Below, one piece after another: positions 17,201 through 24,623 of a stretch of DNA of 64,000 bases; within the stretch, counting starts at the first letter, position 1; each line of letters starts with the position of its first letter. The position numbers and the translations under genes are program-made. The DNA is from CAXSBR01 sp964252015 (lineage in GTDB: Bacteria; Actinomycetota; Actinomycetes; Mycobacteriales; Jatrophihabitantaceae), in NCBI GenBank assembly GCA_964252015.1, contig CAXULW010000001.1:62001-126000 (forward strand). Direction: 5' to 3'. The notes beneath the pieces were generated by a model. The model did no database searches. It was not told the origin of the DNA and saw nothing but the letters and a program-made list of their open reading frames with translations.

Positions 17201-17360
17201 ACGGTCCGAGCAACGTGACGAGTTACGGTCCATGGGCTGCCGGCTCGGTCAGGGGTACCTCTTCTCCCGGCCGCTCGATGCGGACGCGATGACCGCGATC
17301 ATGGTCCTGTATCAGATCGCGCGGTCACACCCCGCGGTTCCCATCCGCCGGTCGGCCTGA
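14226..17360 (+). CDS. Membrane GGDEF-EAL protein with PAS domain (c-di-GMP synthase/phosphodiesterase)
   Basis: 1044 aa. About ten hydrophobic segments occupy residues 20-320, followed by a GAF-like stretch (about 345-460), a PAS domain (about 475-600, ending ISTMRDVSER-like VLTMRDVSERRALEAELKHQ), a GGDEF domain (about 605-770, DSLTGLSNR, VDLDDFKNVND, intact FGGDEFAIL) and an EAL domain (about 785-1035) with GCEALIRWQDP, NVSARQL, MDDFGTGYSSL and KIDKSFV. Both catalytic motifs are intact, so it may make or break c-di-GMP depending on the signal; which dominates cannot be told. Second c-di-GMP gene in 10 kb. Confidence 0.93.
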   Translation: MATVDFERLVVPASPRLLAVLPTTPGQRYLVFGVIVATLYFEFPAYHLELWTPLGLSSVVATVIGIRRYRPRQLLAWCFVAAAEFFFIAGDTTYTIMRVIFHHPNPFPSLADVFYLLTYPCFAAGLMLFIRARSAGRDRADLLDAAIVTTGLAMLSWLYLVIPNFQADGLSVLQRLIAVAYPLGDVLVVAMLARLIGGGGLRLPAMKLLVVGAVGLLLSDTLYGLIQLDDSWHENGPVDTGWVLFYLAWGCAALNPSMVGLGDIGPRGAQRMGWRVSALTLVTLIAPAILFVESATQSFAEGATIALFSAALFLLVIARMWIILEVHKQSIRRERALRTSSEALVAAQGLTAIYQVALRGASALTGEAATTHAAIYSMRGDELRCVADSGGPSSAEPPDVLWETATSGGRLDPTGRLSVTPLRYDRQDRGMLVVHSVDALTLGQHGALATMAAQVALAVESAQLGEDLRQRQSEERFRGILQNASDIVVIVDSGGRITYSTPSLARNLGRGEDEVRGRELVEFLHDGDAAEARTMFTGFGAQAGQTEAIADWHLQHRDGHLMAFEVLSNNLLADSGVGGIVLTMRDVSERRALEAELKHQAFHDSLTGLSNRALFQDRAEHALARVVRLGSIVAMVMVDLDDFKNVNDARGHADGDELLKQVASRLQNTIRSGATVSRFGGDEFAILIEDLVDVSEAERFAERALASFAAPFTIRGEPVAVNASVGLVVSGGSHDWFDMTELMRCADIALYAAKGGGKGQVVLYHADLQASMFDRINQRSNLERAVAAGEFVLHFQPIVLLSAGDLVGCEALIRWQDPNRGLVPPLDFIQLAEETGLIVAIGRWVLDQACAQLRSWADTGLPDLRMSVNVSARQLHESTFVDDVRSALHRHRIPPEQLVLELTESLFALNSPVISSQLCGLQELGIKIAMDDFGTGYSSLAYLQKLQVDVLKIDKSFVDGLGHGDANSSTLVRAIISLAASLKLDVVAEGIERSEQRDELRSMGCRLGQGYLFSRPLDADAMTAIMVLYQIARSHPAVPIRRSA

Positions 17361-17388
17361 TCGATGAGGAAAGTTGCCGCTGTGGCCG

Positions 17389-17656
17389 CTCACCGTCCCG
17401 GCATAGGTTCAGCCTGGGCTGGTACGCCGGGCGCACGCTGACCGTGATCGGGACCGCGACCGTCCTGGTCGCCATGCTCGCGTCGTTCCGCACGCTCAAA
17501 GCCCGGGCCGAATTGAACGCGTATGACGGCCTCACCGGCCTGCAGAATCGGCGCAGCACCTACGACGCCCTCGCCAGCCGGGCCGACCAGGCCAGGTACC
17601 GAGCCAAGGTCGCCGGCCGCGACCGCATCGCCCTCACCAGCGAACTCGCCGGATAG
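17389..17656 (+). pseudogene. Internally deleted GGDEF-protein remnant
   Basis: Reading through 17400-17656 gives FSLGWYAGRTLTVIGTATVL (the last membrane helix of a MASE-type sensor), then LNAYDGLTGLQNRRSTYDAL, the beginning of a GGDEF domain, joined directly to ADQARYRAKVAGRDRI, its last helix. About 100 residues including the catalytic GGDEF motif are missing and there is no proper N-terminus. No activity is expected. Confidence 0.75.
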
Positions 17657-17803
17657 CGCCCCGATCGCACACGCTCTGCGTTGTCAGACCGCCACAGCTC
17701 GAGCGATCGGGCTGACGCCGCGGTTCGCTATGGCTGTGGGCATAGAGCGGGTTCAGCCCACGGTTCGATGTGGCTTGCGGGTGGGCTCGGTCAGAGTTGA
17801 GAC

Positions 17804-18829
17804 ATGCTGACACCTGCCTCGAACGGCCAGTTGGACGACGTGGTGACCGTGCGTGGGTTGCGCAAGCACTACGGCGGGCGGGTCGTGGTCGACGACCTCG
17901 ATCTGGATGTCGCCCGGGGTGAGGTCCTCGGCCTGATCGGTGCGAACGGGGCCGGCAAGACGACGACGGTGGAGTGCCTGCAGGGCTTGTGCCGCCCGGA
18001 CGCCGGCACCATCCGGGTGCTCGGGTTCGACCCGGCCACCGACGCCAACCGCCTGCGTCCGCTGATCGGCAGCCAGCTCCAGGACTCGGGCCTGCCGGAC
18101 CGGCTGCGGGTGGGGGAGGCGGTGGAGTTGTTCGCCTCGGCCCGCGCCCGGCGTGGCGACGAGTTGCTCGATCGGTTCGGTATCGGGTCGCGACGACGGT
18201 CGGCGTTCTCGTCGTTGTCCGGCGGGGAGCGGCAGCGGCTGTTCCTCGTGCTCGCCCTGCTCAACCGCCCGGAGCTGGTGATCCTGGACGAGCTCACCCA
18301 GGGCCTGGACCCGTCGGCTCGGCGCGAGGTCTGGTCGGCGGTGGCCCAGTTGCGCGAGGAGGGGACCACCGTCCTGCTGGTGACGCACGAACTGGACGAG
18401 GCAGAAGCGCTGTGTGACCGGGTGGTCGCGATGCGCGCGGGGCAGGTGCTGGCTGCCGGAACGCCGGCCGAGTTGGTGGCCCGGCACGCCGGCGGCGCCA
18501 CGATCCGGTTCGGCCTCGAGGTCGGCGACCGCGTCGACGCCCTGCCGGCCGTGCGTGGTGTCCAGCGGGTGACCAGCGATGCGAGCACCGGGCAGGTCAC
18601 GGTGGTGGGCGACCGCTCGAGCATCGCCTACGTCGGGGCGTGGCTGGTCGAGCGCGGCGTCGTCCCGCCCGATCTGCGGGTCGAAGTTCCGGATCTCGAG
18701 GCGGCCCTGCTCACCCTGCTCGACGCCGGCGATGCCGGCGCCGTCCACCCCACCGATTTTCTCACCAGCACCGGTGGTGCCGGCGCGTCCCCGGCCACGA
18801 CTCGGCACCTGATCGGGGTGAATCGATGA
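17804..18829 (+). CDS. ABC-2 type transporter ATP-binding protein
   Basis: 341 aa. Walker A GANGAGKTT (about residue 47), signature LSGGERQRLFL (about 139), Walker B LVILDELTQGLDP (about 156; Thr-Gln replaces the usual Pro-Thr) and switch His in LLVTHELDEAEALCDR. The C-terminal 110 residues form the extension seen in drug- and lipid-export ATPases. The next gene, the permease, overlaps by 4 nt. Predicted to drive export of an unknown compound, possibly a drug or lipid, under the two-component system encoded behind it. Confidence 0.92.
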   Translation: MLTPASNGQLDDVVTVRGLRKHYGGRVVVDDLDLDVARGEVLGLIGANGAGKTTTVECLQGLCRPDAGTIRVLGFDPATDANRLRPLIGSQLQDSGLPDRLRVGEAVELFASARARRGDELLDRFGIGSRRRSAFSSLSGGERQRLFLVLALLNRPELVILDELTQGLDPSARREVWSAVAQLREEGTTVLLVTHELDEAEALCDRVVAMRAGQVLAAGTPAELVARHAGGATIRFGLEVGDRVDALPAVRGVQRVTSDASTGQVTVVGDRSSIAYVGAWLVERGVVPPDLRVEVPDLEAALLTLLDAGDAGAVHPTDFLTSTGGAGASPATTRHLIGVNR

Positions 18830-19611
18830 CCGCCGTCGCTGCCACCGCCACCACCCCGTCCGCCGGTCGGACCCCGCGCTCAGCCGTGCGCCGGTTGATC
18901 CGGGCCGAGCTGCGGCTGATGGTGCGTGATCCGCTCACCCTGTTCTTCGTCTTCGCCTTTCCGGTGCTGACGATGCTGATCATCGGCGGCTCGTTCGGTA
19001 CGGTGCCCGACGACGCCTTCGACAACGTCAACCCGGCGCACTGGTACGTGGCGTCGTACTTCACCGTCGTGATCGGGGCGACCGGGTTGGTCATGCTGCC
19101 GGTGCACATCGCTTCGTACCGGGAACGGGGAGTACTGCGCCGTTTTGCCGTCGCCAGCTTCCCCCGGTGGTCCTTTGCGGTCGCCGAGCTGGTGGTCGGG
19201 ATGGTCATGATCGCCGTCTCGGCCGTCCTGCTGTTGGCCGTGGCCGCGCCGGTCTACGGCATCCCCACCGTCCACCAGTGGTGGCGGGTGGTGGCCGGTG
19301 TCGCGGTCGGATCAGTGGCCTTCGTCAGCGTCGGCGTCCTGCTGGGTTCGGTGCTGCGCACGGCGCGCTCGGCGCAGGCATGCGGGTTGTTGCTGTTCTT
19401 CCCGTCGTTCCTGCTCGGCGTCGGCGGCCCGCCGCCCAATGTGATGGGCGCGGCGGTGAAGCAGGTTTCCGCCGTACTGCCGCTGGCGCTGGTCACCAAC
19501 TCCATCCGCGATCCGTGGCTGGGCATCGGCTCCGGCGCGGGTTCCCTGATCGCCGCGGCCGTGCTCGCGGCAGTCGCGCTGACGTGGGCGGTCCGGCGTT
19601 CGGCGCTCTGA
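18826..19611 (+). CDS. ABC-2 type transporter permease
   Basis: 261 aa with about six membrane helices: FFVFAFPVLTMLIIGGSF, YFTVVIGATGLVMLPVHIASYRERGVLRRF (the conserved RERG/RR loop of ABC-2 permeases), VVGMVMIAVSAVLLLAVAAPV, VVAGVAVGSVAFVSVGVLLGSVL, and LLLFFPSFLLGVGGPP before an external loop. ATG 18826 overlaps the ATPase stop (ATGA). The remaining membrane helix is at the C-terminus. Forms the channel with the upstream ATPase. Confidence 0.9.
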   Translation: MTAVAATATTPSAGRTPRSAVRRLIRAELRLMVRDPLTLFFVFAFPVLTMLIIGGSFGTVPDDAFDNVNPAHWYVASYFTVVIGATGLVMLPVHIASYRERGVLRRFAVASFPRWSFAVAELVVGMVMIAVSAVLLLAVAAPVYGIPTVHQWWRVVAGVAVGSVAFVSVGVLLGSVLRTARSAQACGLLLFFPSFLLGVGGPPPNVMGAAVKQVSAVLPLALVTNSIRDPWLGIGSGAGSLIAAAVLAAVALTWAVRRSAL

Positions 19612-19614
19612 TCG

Positions 19615-20835
19615 ATGGAGCGCGACTTTAGGATCGAGACCATGGACGACCGTCGGGCGCGGTGGGCGGCTACGGCCGCTCTGGCGTTCTTCGTCGTCAT
19701 CGGAGCGCTGAGCAGTACCCGGCCTATGTGGGTCGTGGCGGTCGCGGTCGTGGTTGCCGTCGGCGCGTCACTGCTGATGACCGGCACGGGATGGCCGCTG
19801 CTGGTGTGGGCGTTCGTGGCGGCAGCGGCGGTCGGGGTGCTGTGCGGTGGGACGGCGGCCAACATCGGGTGGTTCGCGTTGTGCGTGCTGGCGGGCTGGT
19901 GCGTGTTCGGCGGCAGCGTGTGGCTCGGTGTCGTCTTCGGCGCGGTGGCCATCATCGGGATTGTCGTGCAGTGGACGCAGGCGCGCGCCGACGCCGGCTG
20001 GGCCTCGTGGATCGCCGGAGTCGTGTTCACCGTGGCCGTCTGCGCCATGGGCCGGCGCCAAGCCGCACTGGTCGAACAGCTGCGGGCCGCGCAGGCCGGG
20101 CTGGCCGATCAGGCCCGGGCCGACGAGCGGGCCCACATTGCCCGCGAGCTGCACGACGTGATCGCGCACAGCCTGACCGTGTCGCTGCTGCACGTGACCG
20201 GCGCTCGGCTCGCGGTCGACGAGGACCCGCACGAGGCGGGCGCCGCGCTGGCCGAGGCCGAACGACTCGGTCGACAGAGCTTGACCGAGGTGCGCCGCAC
20301 GGTCGGGTTGCTGCGTGACGCCGGGGTCAGTGAGCTGGACCCGCTGCCCGGCGCGGAACACCTGCCTGAGCTCATCGAAGGATTCAACCGGGCCGGCGCC
20401 CGGGTCGAGTACCGCACCCGCGGGGACGTGTCGCGCCTGGGCGCCACGCTCGGGTTGACCGTCTACCGGATCACCCAGGAGGCCCTCACCAACGCGGCCC
20501 GCCACGCGCCGACCGGCCGGGTCAGCGTCGAGTTGGCGGTCACCGAGACGCAGACCCGGCTACAGGTGCAGAGCACCGGGCCGGTCGCGGCCGCGACCCC
20601 GGGCCGGGGGACGTCGGGCCACGGCCCGGGTGCGGGAATGGGCCCCGGCCCGGGTCCGGGAACTGGCCGGGGCCCCGGCCGGGGAATGGGGATAGTTAGC
20701 ATGACCGAGCGGGCCGAGTCGGTCGGCGGGACGTTGGTCGCCGGCCCGGTCGAGTCGGGCTGGCAGGTCAGCGCGCACCTGCCGGGCCCGGCCCAGGACC
20801 AGCCGGCCGGCCCGAGCGTGCCGGCGCGCCCGTGA
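19615..20835 (+). CDS. NarL-type sensor histidine kinase
   Basis: 406 aa. Five to six membrane helices (residues 15-135), then the HisKA_3 dimerisation helix with ARELHDVIAHSLT (phospho-His about residue 180) and an HATPase region with ITQEALTNAARHAPTG. The ATP lid is replaced by a Gly/Pro/Arg low-complexity run (about 325-360) before MGIVSMTERAESVGGTL. ATG 19615 lies 3 nt after the permease; ATG 19642 (MDDRR) is a good alternative. Overlaps the response regulator start by 4 nt, so ABC genes and two-component genes form one operon. Confidence 0.88.
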   Translation: MERDFRIETMDDRRARWAATAALAFFVVIGALSSTRPMWVVAVAVVVAVGASLLMTGTGWPLLVWAFVAAAAVGVLCGGTAANIGWFALCVLAGWCVFGGSVWLGVVFGAVAIIGIVVQWTQARADAGWASWIAGVVFTVAVCAMGRRQAALVEQLRAAQAGLADQARADERAHIARELHDVIAHSLTVSLLHVTGARLAVDEDPHEAGAALAEAERLGRQSLTEVRRTVGLLRDAGVSELDPLPGAEHLPELIEGFNRAGARVEYRTRGDVSRLGATLGLTVYRITQEALTNAARHAPTGRVSVELAVTETQTRLQVQSTGPVAAATPGRGTSGHGPGAGMGPGPGPGTGRGPGRGMGIVSMTERAESVGGTLVAGPVESGWQVSAHLPGPAQDQPAGPSVPARP

Positions 20836-21494
20836 TCCGGATCCTGCTGGTCGACGACCAGGAACTCGTGCGGGCCGGGCTGCGTAGCATCCTGCGGGCC
20901 CGGTTCGGCTTCGAGATCGTCGGAGAGCTCTCCGACGGTAGCGGCATCGTCGAGGCCGTCGCGCGCACCCGTCCCGACGTCGTGCTCATGGACATCCGGA
21001 TGCCCGGCGTCGACGGTGTGGTCGCCACCGCCGAGCTGCAGCGAAGCGAGTCACCTCCCCCGGTACTGGTGTTGACCACCTTCTCCGACGACGAGGTACT
21101 GGCCGGGGCGCTGCGGGCCGGGGCTGCGGGTTTCCTGCTCAAGGGGACGCCCGCCGACGAGCTGCAGCGAGCCGTGCGCACGGTCGCCGAAGGGTCTTCC
21201 TGGCTCGACCCGGCCGTCACCGGGCGCGTGCTCAGCGCCTACCGGGCCGCCCCGGCCCCGGCGGCCGGGTCTGCTTCGGACGTGCTGACCCCGCGCGAAC
21301 GCGAGGTGCTGACCCTGATCGCCGCCGGTCGGACGAACCGGGAGATCGCCGGCGACCTCTTCCTCGGCGAGGGCACGGTGAAGACGCACATCGGCCACGT
21401 CTTCACCAAGCTCGGCCTGCGTGACCGTTCCGCTGCCGTGGTGTTCGCCTTCGACCACGGCCTGGTCACGCCGGGCCGGCCGTCAGCGAAGTGA
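20832..21494 (+). CDS. LuxR/NarL-family response regulator
   Basis: 220 aa. Receiver domain with acidic pair DD (residues 8-9), phospho-acceptor in VVLMDIRMPG (Asp about 53) and the conserved Lys in FLLKGTP, then a LuxR helix-turn-helix (LTPREREVLTLIAAGRTNREIAGDLFLGEGTVKTHIGHVFTKLGL). Expected to be phosphorylated by the overlapping kinase and to regulate the ABC transporter operon. GTG start overlaps the kinase stop. Confidence 0.93.
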   Translation: MIRILLVDDQELVRAGLRSILRARFGFEIVGELSDGSGIVEAVARTRPDVVLMDIRMPGVDGVVATAELQRSESPPPVLVLTTFSDDEVLAGALRAGAAGFLLKGTPADELQRAVRTVAEGSSWLDPAVTGRVLSAYRAAPAPAAGSASDVLTPREREVLTLIAAGRTNREIAGDLFLGEGTVKTHIGHVFTKLGLRDRSAAVVFAFDHGLVTPGRPSAK

Positions 21495-21517
21495 GCCGCC
21501 CTCGAAGCTGAGCCGGT

Positions 21518-22450
21518 TCACGCCATCGCCTCCGCGCGACGGATCACATCACGGCAGAAGACCGAGATGAGAGCGCCGTCGTCGATGAACTGGGACGGCT
21601 TCACCGCGAACGTGGTGTAGCCGCGGGCGAGCTGCTCCGGGATCGACGACATGGCCTGGCCCAGGTCCGCGCAGCTGTGGTCGTCGGGGAACTCGGCCCG
21701 GGTGCCGCCGATCAGTTCCAGGCCGCCGACGTCGCGACCGGCGTCGGCCATGGCCTGGTCCAGCGCGGCCAGATCGCCCGCGCTCGGTACGCCCAGCGGG
21801 TGGAAACCGTGGCCGTGCCGCACGATCCGCCGGAGCAGGGCCGGGTGCATGCCCTGACCGCCGAACCACAGCCGGGGCCCGTCCGGTCGGAACGCCTTCG
21901 GCTCGAGGTAGACGTCGTCGAAGTGGAAGAACTCGCCGTGATGACGTATCGGTGACGCCCCCCAGGCCGAACGCAGCACCTCGAGCTGCTCGTCCAGGAT
22001 CCGTCCCCGGGCGTCGAACGGGACGCCCAACGCGGCGTACTCGTCGCGACTCCAGCTCACCGTCGGCTGGACGACGAGACGTCCCTCGCAGACCAGGTCG
22101 AGCGTGCCCAGCTCGCGGGCCAGCAACAGCGGATGGCGCAATGGGGCGATGATTGCCCCGGCTATCAGACGAATCCTCGACGTGGCCGCGGCGACCGCGC
22201 TGAGCAACACGACGGAGTTCGGCCACGGCGTGAACGGGTCCTGGTTGCCGGGCATCGCGTAGGCGCGCGGGTTGGCCATCCGGCCGGCGGAGCCGGCGTC
22301 CGGGCCCATGACGATGTGCTCGCTGGCCATCACCGCATCGAACCCGGCGTCCTCGGCTTCGCGGGCCCACCGCACGAGCGTGGGGAGATGGTCGCCGCCG
22401 GTGGTCGTCCCGTTCTCGGTGAGGATCATCAGCATGCGTGGCGTCGGCAC
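21518..22450 (-). CDS. LLM-class F420-dependent oxidoreductase
   Basis: 310 aa from GTG 22450, chosen because AGGAGG lies 7 nt upstream. Luciferase-like barrel: REAEDAGFDAVMASEHIVMGPD, LLSAVAAATSRIRLIAGAIIAPLRHPLLLARELGTLDLVCEGRLVVQPTVSWSRDEYAALGVPF, then WFGGQGMHPALLRRIVRHGHGF. This pattern is typical of actinobacterial TIGR03619-type F420 enzymes. The substrate is unknown. Monocistronic, convergent with the response-regulator gene. Confidence 0.85.
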   Translation of the reverse strand: MPTPRMLMILTENGTTTGGDHLPTLVRWAREAEDAGFDAVMASEHIVMGPDAGSAGRMANPRAYAMPGNQDPFTPWPNSVVLLSAVAAATSRIRLIAGAIIAPLRHPLLLARELGTLDLVCEGRLVVQPTVSWSRDEYAALGVPFDARGRILDEQLEVLRSAWGASPIRHHGEFFHFDDVYLEPKAFRPDGPRLWFGGQGMHPALLRRIVRHGHGFHPLGVPSAGDLAALDQAMADAGRDVGGLELIGGTRAEFPDDHSCADLGQAMSSIPEQLARGYTTFAVKPSQFIDDGALISVFCRDVIRRAEAMA

Positions 22451-22532
22451 GGGTCGCCTCCTGGGGGATGTCCTGGAGGTGGGAACCGTATCGTACGGGT
22501 CCGAACGATGGTGCCCCGAGGCGGCGGCAGGC

Positions 22533-22736
22533 TTAGCCGCGACCCGCGTACACCAGAGCCGGACCGGTCTCCTGCCGGCGGGCCTCGGGGGCCAACGTGT
22601 AGAAGCGCTGGCTGGACCCGGTGGCCATGACGTGAGCGCCGAACCGGCGGCTACGGACATGGGCCAGATGCCAGGTCCCGATCAGGACCAGGTCCAGCGC
22701 GGCCCAGGCGGCGACGATGTCGAGGAATGTCTTCAT
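22533..22736 (-). CDS. Small membrane protein, unknown
   Basis: 67 aa with an N-terminal hydrophobic helix (FLDIVAAWAALDLVLIGTWHLA, residues 4-25) and a basic, soluble tail. GGAAGG lies 9 nt before ATG 22736. No family recognised; the helix and ribosome-binding site are what support it as a gene. Confidence 0.5.
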   Translation of the reverse strand: MKTFLDIVAAWAALDLVLIGTWHLAHVRSRRFGAHVMATGSSQRFYTLAPEARRQETGPALVYAGRG

Positions 22737-22958
22737 GCGGGGGAGCCTTCCTACTACGCGCCGATCGGGGGAGGGCGACGTAACAAGATCATCGTGAAGC
22801 GGGCGACGTCATCTCGCAAGGCGAATATACGACAAGTTAGGACACGTAGTCGTTCACGAAGATCCGCAAGTCAGGTCGACCGGCAGACCGAGCGTCGGAG
22901 CAACGATCTTTTCCGTAGCATCACACCGAGTCACAGCACGAGTTCCCGGGCGGGGCAG
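22737..22958. other. Intergenic region before the response-regulator/reductase fusion gene
   Basis: 222 nt, less GC-rich than its surroundings (for example around 22815-22860), probably holding the promoters of the divergent small gene and the fusion gene. No clear -35/-10 pair, hairpin or riboswitch was seen. Confidence 0.4.
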
Positions 22959-24623
22959 ATGACCATTACCGACGAAACACGGAACGTTCTACTCACCGTG
23001 GACGACGATCCCGTGGTGTCGCGATCGGTGGCCCGCGATCTTCGCCGCCACTATGGCGCGGAATACCGGATCGTGCGAGCTGAATCTGGAGCGCAGGCGC
23101 TGGAAGCCCTGCGGGAGTTGAAACTGCGCGGTGACGAGGTCGCCTTGCTGCTGGCCGACTACCGCATGCCGGAGATGTCGGGCATCGAGTTCCTGGAGCA
23201 GGCCATGGACCTCTACCCGGTCGCCCGGCGGGTGCTCCTGACGGCGTACGCCGACACCGACGCCGCCATCAGCGCCATCAACGTCGTCGACCTCGACCAC
23301 TACCTGCTCAAGCCGTGGGATCCGCCGGAGGAAAAGCTCTACCCGGTCCTGGACGATCAGCTCAGCGCGTGGCACGACATGGATCACCGCCCCATCAAGG
23401 GCACCAAGGTCGTCGGGCACCGGTGGTCGGCGCGATCCTCGGAGGTGCGCGAATTCCTCACCCGCAACCAGGTGCCCTACCGGTGGTTCTCCTCCGAGGA
23501 CGACGAGGGCCAGAAGCTGCTGCGCGCCGCCGGAGCCGACGACCGGCGGCTACCCCTGGTGATCACGAGCACTGGCGACATCCTGGTCGAGCCCACCGAT
23601 CTCGAGCTGGCCGGCCGGGTCGGCATCGACACCCAGCCGATCGAGAACTTCTACGACCTGATCGTGGTCGGCGGGGGACCAGCCGGCCTGGGCGCTGCCG
23701 TGTACGGGGCCTCGGAGGGACTGCGCACGATCCTGGTCGAACGCACCGCGATCGGTGGGCAAGCCGGGCAGAGCTCGCGGATCGAGAACTACCTGGGCTT
23801 CCCGGACGGCGTCTCCGGAGGCCAGCTGGCCGACCGGGCCCGGCGCCAGGCGGTCAAGTTCGGGGCCGAACTCGTCACCACCCGTGAGGTCGAGGCGATC
23901 GAGGTGAACGGCTCGGCCCGCACGGTCCGCTTCGCCGACGGCGGCACGCTGGACGCGCACGCGCTGATCCTGGCCACCGGAGTCTCGTACCGGCAGCTCG
24001 ACGCACCCGGGCTGAGCGAGCTGTCCGGTCGCGGCGTCTTCTACGGCTCGGCCATGAGCGAGGCGTCGAGCTGCGTCGACCAGGACGTCTACATCGTCGG
24101 GGGCGCGAATTCGGCCGGACAGGCCGCGGTCTACTTCGCCAAGCGGGCCAAATCGGTGCACCTCGTGGTGCGCGGTGCCTCCCTGGACTCGTCCATGTCC
24201 TACTACCTGGTCCAGCAGATCGCCGCGATCCCGAACATCACCGTGCATACGTGCACCGAGATCGTCGCCGGCGAAGGTGACGGGCACCTGGAGCGGCTGA
24301 CGCTGCGCAACAACTTCGACCACACCACCGAAACCGTCTCCACCCAGTGGTTGTTCGTGTTCATCGGCGCCGCCCCGCGCACGGACTGGCTCGACGGCGT
24401 GGTGGCCCGGGACGACAACGGGTTCGTCATCGCCGGCCCGGATCTGGCCGACGTCGTCTCGGCCCTGCCCAACCAACGACCGCCCTACCACCTGGAGACG
24501 AGCGTGCCGGGTGTCTTCGTCGCCGGCGACGCCCGTTCGGAGTCGGCCAAGCGGGTCGCGTCCGCGGTGGGTGAAGGCGCCATGGCGGTCATGCTCGTCC
24601 ACCGCTACCTCGAATCCCGTTGA
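22959..24623 (+). CDS. Response regulator-thioredoxin-like-thioredoxin reductase-like fusion protein
   Basis: 554 aa. Residues 1-125 are a receiver domain (acidic cluster DDD 15-17, phospho-acceptor Asp67 in LLLADYRMPEMSG, Lys in HYLLKPWDPPEE). Residues about 140-225 (GHRWSARSSEVREFLTRNQVPYRWFSSEDDEG) look like a glutaredoxin/thioredoxin-like domain without a CxxC. From about 230 follows an FAD/NAD(P)-binding reductase fold (LIVVGGGPAGLGAAVYG; VYIVGGANSAGQAAVYFAKRAKSVHLVVRG; VPGVFVAGDARSES). The usual redox CxxC is absent; only SEASSC is present at that place. It probably couples phosphosignalling to flavin redox chemistry. Overlaps the next gene (TTGA). Confidence 0.88.
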   Translation: MTITDETRNVLLTVDDDPVVSRSVARDLRRHYGAEYRIVRAESGAQALEALRELKLRGDEVALLLADYRMPEMSGIEFLEQAMDLYPVARRVLLTAYADTDAAISAINVVDLDHYLLKPWDPPEEKLYPVLDDQLSAWHDMDHRPIKGTKVVGHRWSARSSEVREFLTRNQVPYRWFSSEDDEGQKLLRAAGADDRRLPLVITSTGDILVEPTDLELAGRVGIDTQPIENFYDLIVVGGGPAGLGAAVYGASEGLRTILVERTAIGGQAGQSSRIENYLGFPDGVSGGQLADRARRQAVKFGAELVTTREVEAIEVNGSARTVRFADGGTLDAHALILATGVSYRQLDAPGLSELSGRGVFYGSAMSEASSCVDQDVYIVGGANSAGQAAVYFAKRAKSVHLVVRGASLDSSMSYYLVQQIAAIPNITVHTCTEIVAGEGDGHLERLTLRNNFDHTTETVSTQWLFVFIGAAPRTDWLDGVVARDDNGFVIAGPDLADVVSALPNQRPPYHLETSVPGVFVAGDARSESAKRVASAVGEGAMAVMLVHRYLESR

